NCBI GenBank assembly: GCA_963751425.1
Contig: CAVVUF010000002.1
Span: 682,001-746,000 of the forward strand
Length of the DNA: 64,000 nucleotides
DNA from: CAVVUF01 sp963751425
GTDB taxonomy: Bacteria; Chloroflexota; Anaerolineae; Anaerolineales; UBA4823
Direction of reading: 5' to 3'
This document shows, one piece after another, positions 9,334 through 18,095 of this stretch. The notes beneath the pieces were generated by a model. That model was not told the DNA's origin. It searched no databases and worked only from the letters and a program-made list of their open reading frames with translations. Each line of letters begins with the position of its first letter. The first letter of the stretch is position 1. A program made the position numbers and the translations under genes.

Positions 9334-12153
9334 ATGACAATTAAAATCTATTTTAAAACGGTGTGCATTTCTTGTCCTGGTGCCGATGATGGGAGGAATT
9401 ATCCTGTTGGGATGGATGCTGGTATTGCACGCTTCAGCGGCAGCTACAAAAGGGGTGCAGTCGCAAAAAAGCTTGCCTGTTTTGGCTCCTTATATGGTGA
9501 AAGATATCAACCCTCTCAGCCTGGATTCAAGCCCTGGAACCAAGGTATATATGAATGGAGCCTTGTATTTTACGGCAGATGATAACATCCATGGGCTGGA
9601 ATTGTGGAAGAGTGACGGTACTTTGGCCGGGACAATTTTAGTCAAAGATTTCAATCCCGGATCAAAAGGTTCATCGGTACATTCCCTGACAGTGATGAAT
9701 GGTGTCCTCTTCTTCGCTGCCAATGACGGTGTGCACGGGGAAGAGATGTGGAAAAGCGATGGGACTGCTGGAGGAACCTTAACTGGTAGAGGATATCTGG
9801 CCCGGTTTTAGTGGACCTGACCCTTTGAGTTCGTCACCATCTTGTTTAGGGGCGATCGACGGGGTGCTTTATTTCAACGCCATGGATGGAGCCGATGGGA
9901 GAGAGCTCTGGAAGAGCGACGGAACCGAGGCTGGCACCGTGTTGTTAAAAAATATCCGCCCCGATATCCCCACTTTCCAATCTTCAAATCCCTGTAATTT
10001 TACAAAGGTGAACGGCTCGATCTATTTCACGGTTGATGGAAGTGGGCCTAATGAGCTGTGGAAAACCGATGGCACAGAGGCAGATACAGTGCAGGTTAAA
10101 GTATTTAACTCGAGCACCCAGCCCTCCAGCAACCTGACCGAGTTCAATGGTACGCTTTACTTGGCAGTAACCGATAATGCCTTAGGCCGCGAGCTTTGGA
10201 AAAGCAACGGCACCGAGGCGGGTACTGTTTTGGTCAAAGACATCTACACGGGTACTGGCACCGCCTGGCCAGATTATCTCATGGTTTTCAACAATTCCCT
10301 TTTCTTCAGTGCGAATGATGGTGCACATGGCAATGAAATGTGGAAGAGCGATGGCACCGCTGCTGGTACCGTTATGGTCAGGGACATTTATACAGGCACC
10401 GATGGCGCATCCCCAGAATATTTGGCTGTCTATAACGGCTGCCCTGTACTTCAGCGCTGATGATGGCGTACACGGAAAAGAGCTGTGGAAGACGGATGGA
10501 ACTCTGAACGGGACAGATACTGGTCAAGTGATTTTTATCACAGGTTATGCCGGTTCTTATCCAAGAAGCCTGTTGACAGCATCGAACGGATTGGTTTATT
10601 TCAATGCCAACGATGACATCAATGGATCGGAACTGTGGAAAATAGATGGTAGCCAGTCCGGGACTGCAAATGGTGAGTGATATCAACCCGGGATCTGGAA
10701 ATTCCTCGCCGGGTTATCATGGCAGTATTGGGCGACCGGTTGGTTTTCAGCGCAAACGATGGTGTAAAAGGAATGGAACTATGGAAATCGGACGGCACAC
10801 CTAGCGGCACCCAGCTCGTCCGTGATATCAATCCCTTTTATTTGGGAGGCTCTGTCATGGACCACCTGACGAATGTCGGCGGCACGCTCTTCCTGGCTGC
10901 TTATGATGGCTTCAGTGGGCCGGAGCTCTGGAAAAGCAGCGGACATTTGAACGACACGCTCTTGGTAAAAGATATCAATCCTGGACAATCTACATCTTCC
11001 CCACGTGTCATGGGCGATATCCAGGGCAAACTATTCTTTGTTGCAAACGATGGCGTACATGGAGATGAGCTTTGGCGCAGCGATGGCACAGAGGCCGGGA
11101 CTTACCTGGTCAAAGATATCAACCCAGGGAGCGCCGCGGCGTTTCAAAGTTATATCGAGCGCGAGGAGATGGTCAATTTAAACGGCTGGGCTTATTTCGC
11201 CGCAAATGACGGTGTGCATGGGATTGAGCTGTGGAAGAGCGATGGTACGGTGACGAATACAGTTATGATCAAAGAGATGAACTCGCGTGGCGATGCCTTG
11301 CCCCGCTACATGGTAATTCTGAACGAGATCTTATATTTTTCCGCTAGAGATGATACCTGGGCGGCAGGCTTGTGGCGTAGCGATGGCACTGTTACGGGAA
11401 CATACAAAGTTTACGATCCCGGCCCGGCGGGCCCCATAGGCCTGGTGGTGTCGGGAAATTTGATTTATTTCGCAGCCGATGACACGGTGAACGGACTGGA
11501 ATTGTGGAACAGCGACGGAACGTCAGCTGGAACATCACGGGTTACGGATCTTTGCCTGAATTCCTGTTCTTCGAAAATAGATCAACTAACCCCGCTGGAT
11601 GGGAAAGTTTATTTCGTGGCTGACGACGGCGCATCTGGCAAGGAGGTATGGGTGAGTGATGGAACCCGGGCAGGGACAACGTTGGTCAAGAATATCCGCT
11701 CAGGGAGCGACTTATCGAATCCAACCGGTCTTGCTGCGGCTGGACATGTTCTTTACTTTTGGGCGGATGATGGCGTGCATGGTTACGAGCCCTGGAAGAG
11801 CGATGGCACCTTGGCAGGTACAGTGCTGGTGAAGGATATCTGGCCGGGAGCCAGCTCTCAGTCAACGGCGAACAACGCCATTCGTGTATGCCAACGACCT
11901 GGTATTTTTCGCGGCCAACGATGGCTTGCACGGCAGAGAGCTGTGGGTCAGCGATGTCACCTTTGATACGACAACCATGGTGCACGATACCTTACCCGGA
12001 CCACCTACCGGATCGGCAGATTACCTGACGCTGGCAGGGGATTGGCTGTTCTTTTCGGCTAGCGATGACCTGGCCGGTCCAGCTCTATGGGCTTTACAGA
12101 TCCCGCCGGCTACTCCTAAGCGGTATATCTATTTGCCTCTTATAATCCGCTAG
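9334..12153 (+). CDS. Secreted ELWxxDGT-repeat protein, copy 2 (six frameshifts)
   Basis: A tandem paralogue of the preceding gene. It starts at ATG 9334 behind a GGGAGGG ribosome site and carries a signal peptide. Single extra bases near 9370, 9783, 10442, 10670, 10727 and 11878 break the frame; removing them gives 937 codons plus stop. It again has 17 repeats plus a degenerate last one, in the same order as copy 1: both have NPCxFTKVNG after repeat 3, NGWAYFAANDGVHG before repeat 12, and a paired-Cys variant (C..xCSSK) after repeat 14. The tail is KRYIYLPLIIR. Either a decaying duplicate or, given the many errors elsewhere, an intact gene. Confidence 0.7.
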
Positions 12154-12171
12154 AGTGTTCATCCAGCCCTC

Positions 12172-12222
12172 TTGACGAGGAGATGGCTTGCAGTATAATA
12201 TGAACGAACGTTCGTTCATATT
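12172..12222 (+). promoter_or_regulatory. Promoter and TetR operator of the efflux operon
   Basis: TTGACG (12172-12177), a 16-base spacer and TATAAT (12194-12199) form a strong promoter. A perfect 26-bp palindrome at 12197-12222 (half site AATATGAACGAAC) covers the -10 end and the start point, so a bound dimer would block RNA polymerase. The GAACGAACGTTCGTTC core is typical of TetR-family operators. Confidence 0.85.
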
Positions 12223-12279
12223 CATTTCTATTTTCGCTTATGCTCTCTCAACCGACCGAACCCTCTGCAACCTCTCTTA

Positions 12280-12879
12280 TTGGACGAATCTCCACCTCGC
12301 GGCGAGCAAACCCGCCTGCAGATCATCGCGGCAGCCACGCATCTCTTCATCCGGCAGGGCTACCATGGCACCTCCATGCGCCAGGTGGCCCAGGAAGCCG
12401 GCATCGCCCTGGGCGGGATTTACAACCACTTCCCCAGCAAAGAAGCCTTGTTTGTGGCGATCTTGCTGGAGCGTCACCCGGTAAAGGAGATCGTCCCGGC
12501 GCTGAATGCCTCGCAAGGCGAAACGGTGGAAGCCCTGGTACATGACGCGGCCCGCCTGCTCGTGGAGACCCTGGGGAAGCGCATGGATTTCATCAACCTG
12601 ATCTTCATCGAGCTGGTTGAGTTCGACGCCTGCCATCTCCCCGATATGTTTGGCATGGTGCTGCCGCAGGTGATGCCCTTCATCGAGCGCGTTTACCAGG
12701 CAAAGGGGGGCTTGCGATCGGTCCCGCCTGTGCTGCTCTTGCGTTCCTTCCTGGGATTGTTTATTTCTTATGTAATTACCGGGCTGATGATCGGGGAGCA
12801 AGCTTCTCCGGATGTCGGAGAAAAAACGCTCGATCGTTTTATCGATATTTATCTGCATGGTATCCTGGCAGAAGGTTAA
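12280..12879 (+). CDS. TetR family transcriptional repressor
   Basis: About 199 residues. The N-terminal helix-turn-helix is clear: TRLQIIAAATHLFIRQGYHGTSMRQVAQEAGIALGGIYNHFPSKEALF is the standard TetR DNA-binding pattern (about residues 11-58). The C-terminal ligand domain ends in a hydrophobic helix (LRSFLGLFISYVITGLMIG). It sits just after a palindromic operator and before an export operon, so autorepression relieved by a toxic ligand is the likely mode, as for CecR/YbiH with YbhFGSR. The frame starts with TTG at 12280; an ATG at 12240 (MLSQPTEPSATSL) would join it if one base were removed near 12272, so the true start may be 12240. Confidence 0.88.
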   Translation: MDESPPRGEQTRLQIIAAATHLFIRQGYHGTSMRQVAQEAGIALGGIYNHFPSKEALFVAILLERHPVKEIVPALNASQGETVEALVHDAARLLVETLGKRMDFINLIFIELVEFDACHLPDMFGMVLPQVMPFIERVYQAKGGLRSVPPVLLLRSFLGLFISYVITGLMIGEQASPDVGEKTLDRFIDIYLHGILAEG

Positions 12880-12883
12880 GCTT

Positions 12884-14017
12884 ATGTTCAATTCGCGTTT
12901 ACGTTCGATCATTCGTAAGGAATTCATCCAAATCCTGCGCGATCCGCGCACGCTCGTGCTTGTGCTGGTGATGCCCATCATGCAGCTCTTCCTCCTGGGT
13001 TATGCCGCTACCAACGATATCCGCGAAGTGCCCCTGGTGGTCTTCGACCAGGACCGCGGCCCAGCGGCGCGCGAGCTTCTGGAGGCTTACCGGGCCTCCG
13101 ATTACTTCCTCGTGGCTTACGATGTGCAAACGGAGCAAGAGTTAAGCGACCTGATCGACGGCGGGGAGGCGCGCGTCGGGCTGATCATCCCGCCGGATTA
13201 TACCGAGCAGCTGCGCAGCGGAGGGGTGGGACAGGTGGTGTTCATCTTTGACGGCTCAGATCCATCGGTCGCTTCCACGGCCCTCTCTTCAGCCAAGCTA
13301 ATCGGGCAGTCGCTATCCACCCAGATCATCATCGAACGCCTCTCCAGCCGCGGTCAGGCCTCCAGCATGACCGCTCCGGTAGATGTTCGCACCCAGGTCT
13401 GGTACAACCCCGACCTGCTCAGTACATACTATATGATCCCTGGCGTGATCGGTATGATCCTCTTCGCCCTCACCTCGATCCTGACTGCCACAGCCATTGT
13501 TCGCGAGCGTGAGCGCGGCACGATCGAGCAGCTCATCGTGACCCCCATCCGCTCTTGGGAGCTGGTGGTCGGCAAGATGCTGCCTTACGTCATCCTGGCA
13601 CTATTAAATACCTTGGAAGTGTTAGCGTTGGGCCACTACTGGTTCAAGGTGCCGGTGCGCAGCGATTTGTGGATCATTTTGCTCCTTTCGGGCTTGTTCT
13701 TGCTTTCCAGCCTGGGGATTGGACTGCTGGCATCAACCTTTGCAAACACCCAGCAGGAAGCTATGCTCCTGGTATGGATGACGCTCTTGCCAGCCATCTT
13801 CCTCTCTGGTTTCTTTTTTCCGATCCAATCGATGCCGCAGATCTTGCAGTGGGTTTCATTATTTCTACCGCTGCGCTATTACCTGACTATCATCCGCAGT
13901 CTAATGCTGAAGGAAAATGGCCTGATTGGCTTGCAGGATGAGATCATTGCTTTAATGATTTTTGGCTTTGCCTTTCTGACGATTGCTTCACTTCGTTTTA
14001 AGAAAAGGCTGGATTAG
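12884..14017 (+). CDS. ABC-2 type permease (YbhS/YbhR-like)
   Basis: The ATG at 12884 (GAAGG upstream) gives 377 residues. A basic N-terminus (RKEFIQILRDPRT) leads into membrane helix 1, then a large outer domain of about 140 residues (DQDRGPAARELLEAYRASDYF...), then five helices from about residue 175, with the family motif RERERGTIEQLIVTPIRSWELVVGK. This is the classical layout of drug- or polymer-exporting ABC-2 permeases. It is the only permease in the operon, so it probably homodimerises, unlike E. coli where YbhS and YbhR pair. Confidence 0.88.
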   Translation: MFNSRLRSIIRKEFIQILRDPRTLVLVLVMPIMQLFLLGYAATNDIREVPLVVFDQDRGPAARELLEAYRASDYFLVAYDVQTEQELSDLIDGGEARVGLIIPPDYTEQLRSGGVGQVVFIFDGSDPSVASTALSSAKLIGQSLSTQIIIERLSSRGQASSMTAPVDVRTQVWYNPDLLSTYYMIPGVIGMILFALTSILTATAIVRERERGTIEQLIVTPIRSWELVVGKMLPYVILALLNTLEVLALGHYWFKVPVRSDLWIILLLSGLFLLSSLGIGLLASTFANTQQEAMLLVWMTLLPAIFLSGFFFPIQSMPQILQWVSLFLPLRYYLTIIRSLMLKENGLIGLQDEIIALMIFGFAFLTIASLRFKKRLD

Positions 14018-14035
14018 CTCTTACGGAGGGTTCTG

Positions 14036-15503
14036 ATGTATAAAGGTAAACCGATTTTTATCCCAATTCTGATTGTCCTTGGACTGATTGCTTATGGCGC
14101 CTGGTACCTGCTTCAAGTAAATCAAGCCCAAACCACTTCATTAGAAGCGTCTGGAACGATCGAAGCTGTTGAAGTCTCCGTCGCTTCGGAAGTGAGCGGC
14201 AAGGTGGTTGAAATCCTGGCTGCCGAGGGGGATGCCGTGGAGGCTGGTGCTCCCCTGCTGCGCATTGAAGATGAGCTGCTCCTGGCTCAGCGCCAGAAGG
14301 CGCAGGCGGGATTGGAGGCGGCCCAGGCAAATCAGAAGACTGCCCAAGAAGCCCTCCAGGCTGCCCAGTCTGGGCGTGACCTGGCGCAAGCCCAGGTAGA
14401 TACCGCTCAGGCTGGCGTGGAACTGGCGGAGCTGCAGTACCAGCGCACTTTGAACGCGGCGCGGCAGGTGGAGCTGCCCATCCGCGAAGAAGCCTGGCAG
14501 GCCAGCCAGCCGAGTGAATTTACCCTGCCGGTCTGGTATTTTCAAAAGTCAGAAAACCTTGCCGCTGCCCAGGTCAGCCGCGACGATGCCGCTGCGGTTT
14601 TGAAGGTCGAACAGGAGAACCTGGCGGATGTGGTCGCAGATGCAGGCGGCGAGGAGCTGATCAACGCTGAAAAGCGCTTGGCAGAGGCTGAGCAGGCTTT
14701 CCTGGTGGCTCAGCAGTTGCTGGATCAGGCCAAACTGGCTGCGGATGGGGCGGATATGGAAAATTACGCTCAGCAGCTCTTTGACGCTGCCGATGCCACT
14801 TTGAAATCAGCTCAGGAGGATTACAACAGCCTCTTATCTGATAAAGAGAAAACTGACCTGCTCGAGGCAAGGGCGCGCCTGGCGGTTGCCCAGGGTCAGT
14901 ACGATCTTGCGCTGGACCAGTACACCCAGCTGCTAACTGGTGACCAGTCCTTGGATGTGCAGGTTGCGGATACAACCCGCCAGCAGGCTGCGGCTAACCT
15001 GGCACAGGCGCAGGCCGGCTTGCAGCGGTCTGAGGCCAGTGTCGCCCAGGCAGAAGCCAGCCTTACCCAGGCGGGCGCGGTGGTTGCCCAGGCTCAGGCG
15101 GAGCTAGACCTGCTTGGCTTGCAGCTCGACCGCTACACGGTCTATGCCCCGGTCAGCGGTGTGGTCCTGGTGCGCGCGCTGGAACCGGGTGAGCTGCTCC
15201 AGGCTGGTGCCGCGGCGCTGACTCTGGGACAATTGGATAACTTGAAAATCACGGTTTACCTGCCCGAAGACCGTTACGGCGAGGTCAATCTATCGGATGA
15301 GGCAGATGTCTCTGTCGATTCATTCCCTGGGAAGGTATTTTAAAGCCACGGTCACCCGCATTGCCGATAAAGCGGAATTTACCCCCCGGAATGTGCAGAC
15401 GGAAGAAGGGCGTAAGACCACCTATTTTGCCATTGAGCTTTCGATCAACAATGCTGACAGCCAGCTCAAGCCAGGCATGCCGGCAGATGTCGTTTTTCCA
15501 TAA
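14036..15503 (+). CDS. HlyD-type periplasmic/extracytoplasmic adaptor (one frameshift)
   Basis: An N-terminal membrane anchor (about residues 5-22) is followed by a lipoyl half (SGTIEAVEVSVASEVSGKVVEILAAEGDAVEAG), a long Ala/Gln-rich coiled coil with many QAQ repeats (about 85-345), the second lipoyl half (YAPVSGVVLVRALEPGELLQAG) and a beta-barrel domain. The frame stops at 15343 after PGKVF and resumes one base later as KATVTRIADKAEFTPRN; dropping one T from the TTTT at 15340-15343 repairs it to 488 codons plus stop. It resembles YbhG, linking the ABC-2 exporter to the outside. Confidence 0.85.
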
Positions 15504-15545
15504 TTCCAGGCTTTCCATTTCCTCCGTCCTCGTTGAGTGATCAGG

Positions 15546-16487
15546 ATGATTGAAGTTTGCAACCTCTATAAACAGTTCGGATCTGTGATGGCTGTCGATG
15601 GACTGGCGCTGAGCGTTGCACCGGGAGAAATTTATGGGTTGGTGGGGCCCGATGGAGCCGGGAAAACCACCACCATCCGCCTGGTGTGTGGGGCACTCCT
15701 CCCTTCGCCAGCCCCTGGGGGAGAAACGATCGTGGTCAAGATCGGGGGTTTCGACGTGCTGCGGCACACCGAACAGGCGCGCGCTCAAATTGGCTACCTT
15801 CCACAGCGTTTCTCTTTATATGAAGAGCTGACGGTGATGGAAAACTTGCGTTTCTTTGCCGAGGTGCGCGGTTTGCCTTCGGAGAACTGGAAGCCGCGCT
15901 GCACGGAGATCTTGTCTTTTGTAGGCCTGGATTCTTTCGTCAACCGGCGGGCTGGGCAGCTCTCGGGAGGCATGAAGCAAAAGCTTGGCCTGGCTGCCGC
16001 CTTGGTGCACCGCCCGAAAGTACTTTTGCTGGATGAGCCGACCAGCGGCGTCGATCCGGTCACCCGCCAGGACTTCTGGCAGCTGATCATCCGGCTGGTG
16101 GCAGAAGAAGATGTGGCGCTCCTGGTCAGCACGCCATACATGGATGAGGCATCGCGCTGCAGCCGGGTGGGTTTTATGCAAAAAGGGCGCATGATTGTTG
16201 AAGGTACACCGGCTGAGCTGCGCCAAAACCTGAACGATCGTGTGGTTGAGCTGCGCGGCCAGCCTCTTTCGGTATTGCGCCTGGCAGCCAGTGCCGACCC
16301 GCAGGTGGAAGAGGTCCAAATGTTCGGTGACCGGCTGCATTTGCGGGTGCAGAAAGGCACAGCGGAGAGCGTGATTGCCCGGCTGACCCAGGCCATCCCA
16401 TCCAGAGGCGGGCAGATCACGCGCCTGCGCTTGGTTCAACCTCAGCTCGAGGATGTTTTTATTGCCCTGGTGGAGTCTCACCTATGA
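15546..16487 (+). CDS. ABC transporter ATP-binding protein 1 (YbhF N-half like)
   Basis: Walker A is GPDGAGKTT (about residue 37), with the Asp seen in YbhF-type proteins. The signature is QLSGGMKQKLGLA, Walker B VLLLDEPTSGVDP, and the switch position reads STPYMDEA (Thr-Pro in place of the usual Thr-His). About 313 residues, ending with the C-terminal ferredoxin-like DUF4162 region (PQLEDVFIALVE). An upstream GTG at 15537 is possible, but ATG 15546 is preferred. It overlaps the next ATPase gene by four bases. Replacement of the switch His suggests weak hydrolysis in this half. Confidence 0.88.
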   Translation: MIEVCNLYKQFGSVMAVDGLALSVAPGEIYGLVGPDGAGKTTTIRLVCGALLPSPAPGGETIVVKIGGFDVLRHTEQARAQIGYLPQRFSLYEELTVMENLRFFAEVRGLPSENWKPRCTEILSFVGLDSFVNRRAGQLSGGMKQKLGLAAALVHRPKVLLLDEPTSGVDPVTRQDFWQLIIRLVAEEDVALLVSTPYMDEASRCSRVGFMQKGRMIVEGTPAELRQNLNDRVVELRGQPLSVLRLAASADPQVEEVQMFGDRLHLRVQKGTAESVIARLTQAIPSRGGQITRLRLVQPQLEDVFIALVESHL

Positions 16488-17413
16488 GTGAAGATTCAAC
16501 CGTGATTCGAGTGCGCGGCCTGACCAAGCGCTTCGGCGACTTTACTGCCGTTGATCACATCTCCTTCGATGTAAAGGCCGGTGAGGTGGTGGGCTACCTG
16601 GGACCGAATGGCTCTGGCAAAACGACCACCATTCGTATGCTGCTCGGCCTGCTGCGCCCCAGCGAGGGCGAGGGCAGCGTGTTGGGCTATGATATTTGCC
16701 GCGAGACGGAGCAGATCCGTCAAGAAGTCGGCTATATGTCTCAAAAGTTCGCTTTATATAATGAATTGACCGTCATCGAAAACCTGGCTTTTTACGCGGG
16801 CGTGTATGGTGTCACCCAGCGTTCTCGCCTGGAGGAGGTGATAGAGTTGCTGGGACTGCAGGGCCTGGAAAAAATGCGCGCGGGTCAAATCTCTGCAGGC
16901 TGGCGGCAGCGCCTGGCTTTGGGCACCGCCATTGTCCACCGTCCCAGCCTGCTGTTCCTGGACGAGCCCACCAGCGGGGTCGATCCCAACGCCCGGCGGG
17001 CCTTTTGGGACCTGATCTATGCTGTGGTTGCCGAAGGTGTGACCGTCCTGGTCACCACACATTATATGGATGAGGCGGAATACTGCGGTCGGGTAGGTAT
17101 TATGCGCCTGGGCAAGCTCCTGGCACTGGATACTCCTTCGGTGCTCAAAGAAAATGCTTTGCCTGGGCTGGCCTGGGATGTGTTTGCTGAACCGCTTATG
17201 CAAACGCTGTCCGTGCTGGAACAGTGCCCCTTTATCTTGCGCGCCGGCCTGGCTGGCGATCACCTGCGGGCCATCATGCTCAAGGAGGTGGGAGCGGCTG
17301 AGTTGGGGACCATTTTATCGCAGATGGGGATCACCGTCCGCCTGGTGGAGCAGGTTGATCCCACCCTGGAGGATGTGTTTATGGCAGTAGCCAAGGGCAG
17401 CCCAGAGGACTGA
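16484..17413 (+). CDS. ABC transporter ATP-binding protein 2 (YbhF C-half like)
   Basis: 309 residues with a canonical Walker A (GPNGSGKTT), Walker B (LLFLDEPTSGVDP) and switch His (TTHYMDEAEYCGRVG). The signature loop is unusual: QISAGWRQRLALG in place of LSGGQ. In the fused E. coli YbhF the second half also lacks LSGGQ, so the two genes here look like a split version of that protein and probably form an asymmetric heterodimer with the preceding ATPase. The gene ends the operon ahead of a strong terminator. Confidence 0.88.
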   Translation: MSEDSTVIRVRGLTKRFGDFTAVDHISFDVKAGEVVGYLGPNGSGKTTTIRMLLGLLRPSEGEGSVLGYDICRETEQIRQEVGYMSQKFALYNELTVIENLAFYAGVYGVTQRSRLEEVIELLGLQGLEKMRAGQISAGWRQRLALGTAIVHRPSLLFLDEPTSGVDPNARRAFWDLIYAVVAEGVTVLVTTHYMDEAEYCGRVGIMRLGKLLALDTPSVLKENALPGLAWDVFAEPLMQTLSVLEQCPFILRAGLAGDHLRAIMLKEVGAAELGTILSQMGITVRLVEQVDPTLEDVFMAVAKGSPED

Positions 17414-17452
17414 ACGGTTCGGAACTGTGCTGAAACCGCTGTTTCGTAAAAG

Positions 17453-17475
17453 TGCCCTCTCCTGAGGGCATTTTT
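17453..17475 (+). terminator. Rho-independent terminator of the efflux operon
   Basis: TGCCCTC (17453-17459), loop TCCT, GAGGGCA (17464-17470), then TTTTT. Confidence 0.9.
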
Positions 17476-17581
17476 GATCCTTTATATGAATTCTTTTTGA
17501 AAAATTAGCGTAAAATTAAAGAAACATCCCTCGATAATATTGAAATTATCAATAATAGACTTAATAATATTCAAAATGGTA

Positions 17582-17609
17582 TTGACATTTGCTAGAATTT
17601 TGTTATAAT
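17582..17609 (+). promoter_or_regulatory. Promoter of the DUF2089 operon
   Basis: Perfect TTGACA (17582-17587) and TATAAT (17604-17609) with a 16-base spacer, in a strongly AT-rich gap (about 17475-17640). The first gene has an AGGAGG site at 17646-17651. Confidence 0.85.
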
Positions 17610-17662
17610 AAATTTAGGATCATAAGATAGAAGTTGATGAATATCAGGAGGTTGGCTAATCT

Positions 17663-18094
17663 ATGAACACAATTCCCACGGTCTGTCCATTCTGCGGTGG
17701 CGAAGTTTATGTTACCCATATTTATTGCCGGGAATGTGATACGCACATCGAAGGACGCTTTCTGGCTGGAGCGACAGCCTCGTTAAAGCCTGAACAGGTG
17801 GCTTTTGTGGAGCGTTTTGTGGGAAAGCTCTCCCCAGATCAGTTAGCCCTGGTGGAGACTTTTGTGCGCTGCGAAGGCCGGATCAAGCGTATGGAGGCAG
17901 AGCTTGGGCTTTCCTATCCAACCATCCGAAACCGCCTGAACGAAGCGATCCGCGCCCTGGGCTATGAGCCAGAGCTTGATGAGCCGTTAGGTGCCAACAC
18001 CGAAGAGAAGCGGCGCGTTATTTTGGAAGACCTGGAAGCTGGGCGGATTAATTACGAAGAAGCCATGCGGCTGCTGCAGGAAAGCGAGGCGTAA
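17663..18094 (+). CDS. DUF2089 family zinc-ribbon/HTH regulator
   Basis: 143 residues. The N-terminal zinc ribbon is CPFCGG and CRECDTHIEG (four Cys, residues 8-26). A middle region KLSPDQLALVETFVRCEGRIKRMEAELGLSYPTIRNRLNEAIRALGY is a helix-turn-helix of the DUF2089 type. The C-terminal TEEKRRVILEDLEAGRINYEEAMRLLQ is the short helical YvlB/SHOCT-like module that recurs in all four following genes. It heads the operon behind a perfect promoter, so it is probably the local transcription regulator; the signal it senses is unknown. Confidence 0.85.
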   Translation: MNTIPTVCPFCGGEVYVTHIYCRECDTHIEGRFLAGATASLKPEQVAFVERFVGKLSPDQLALVETFVRCEGRIKRMEAELGLSYPTIRNRLNEAIRALGYEPELDEPLGANTEEKRRVILEDLEAGRINYEEAMRLLQESEA

Positions 18095-18095
18095 G

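Noticed and set aside
6700..12100. Tandem repeats considered as CRISPR array or minisatellite
   Set aside because: The period of about 147 bases is a protein repeat; the DNA repeats are degenerate at third positions and translate.
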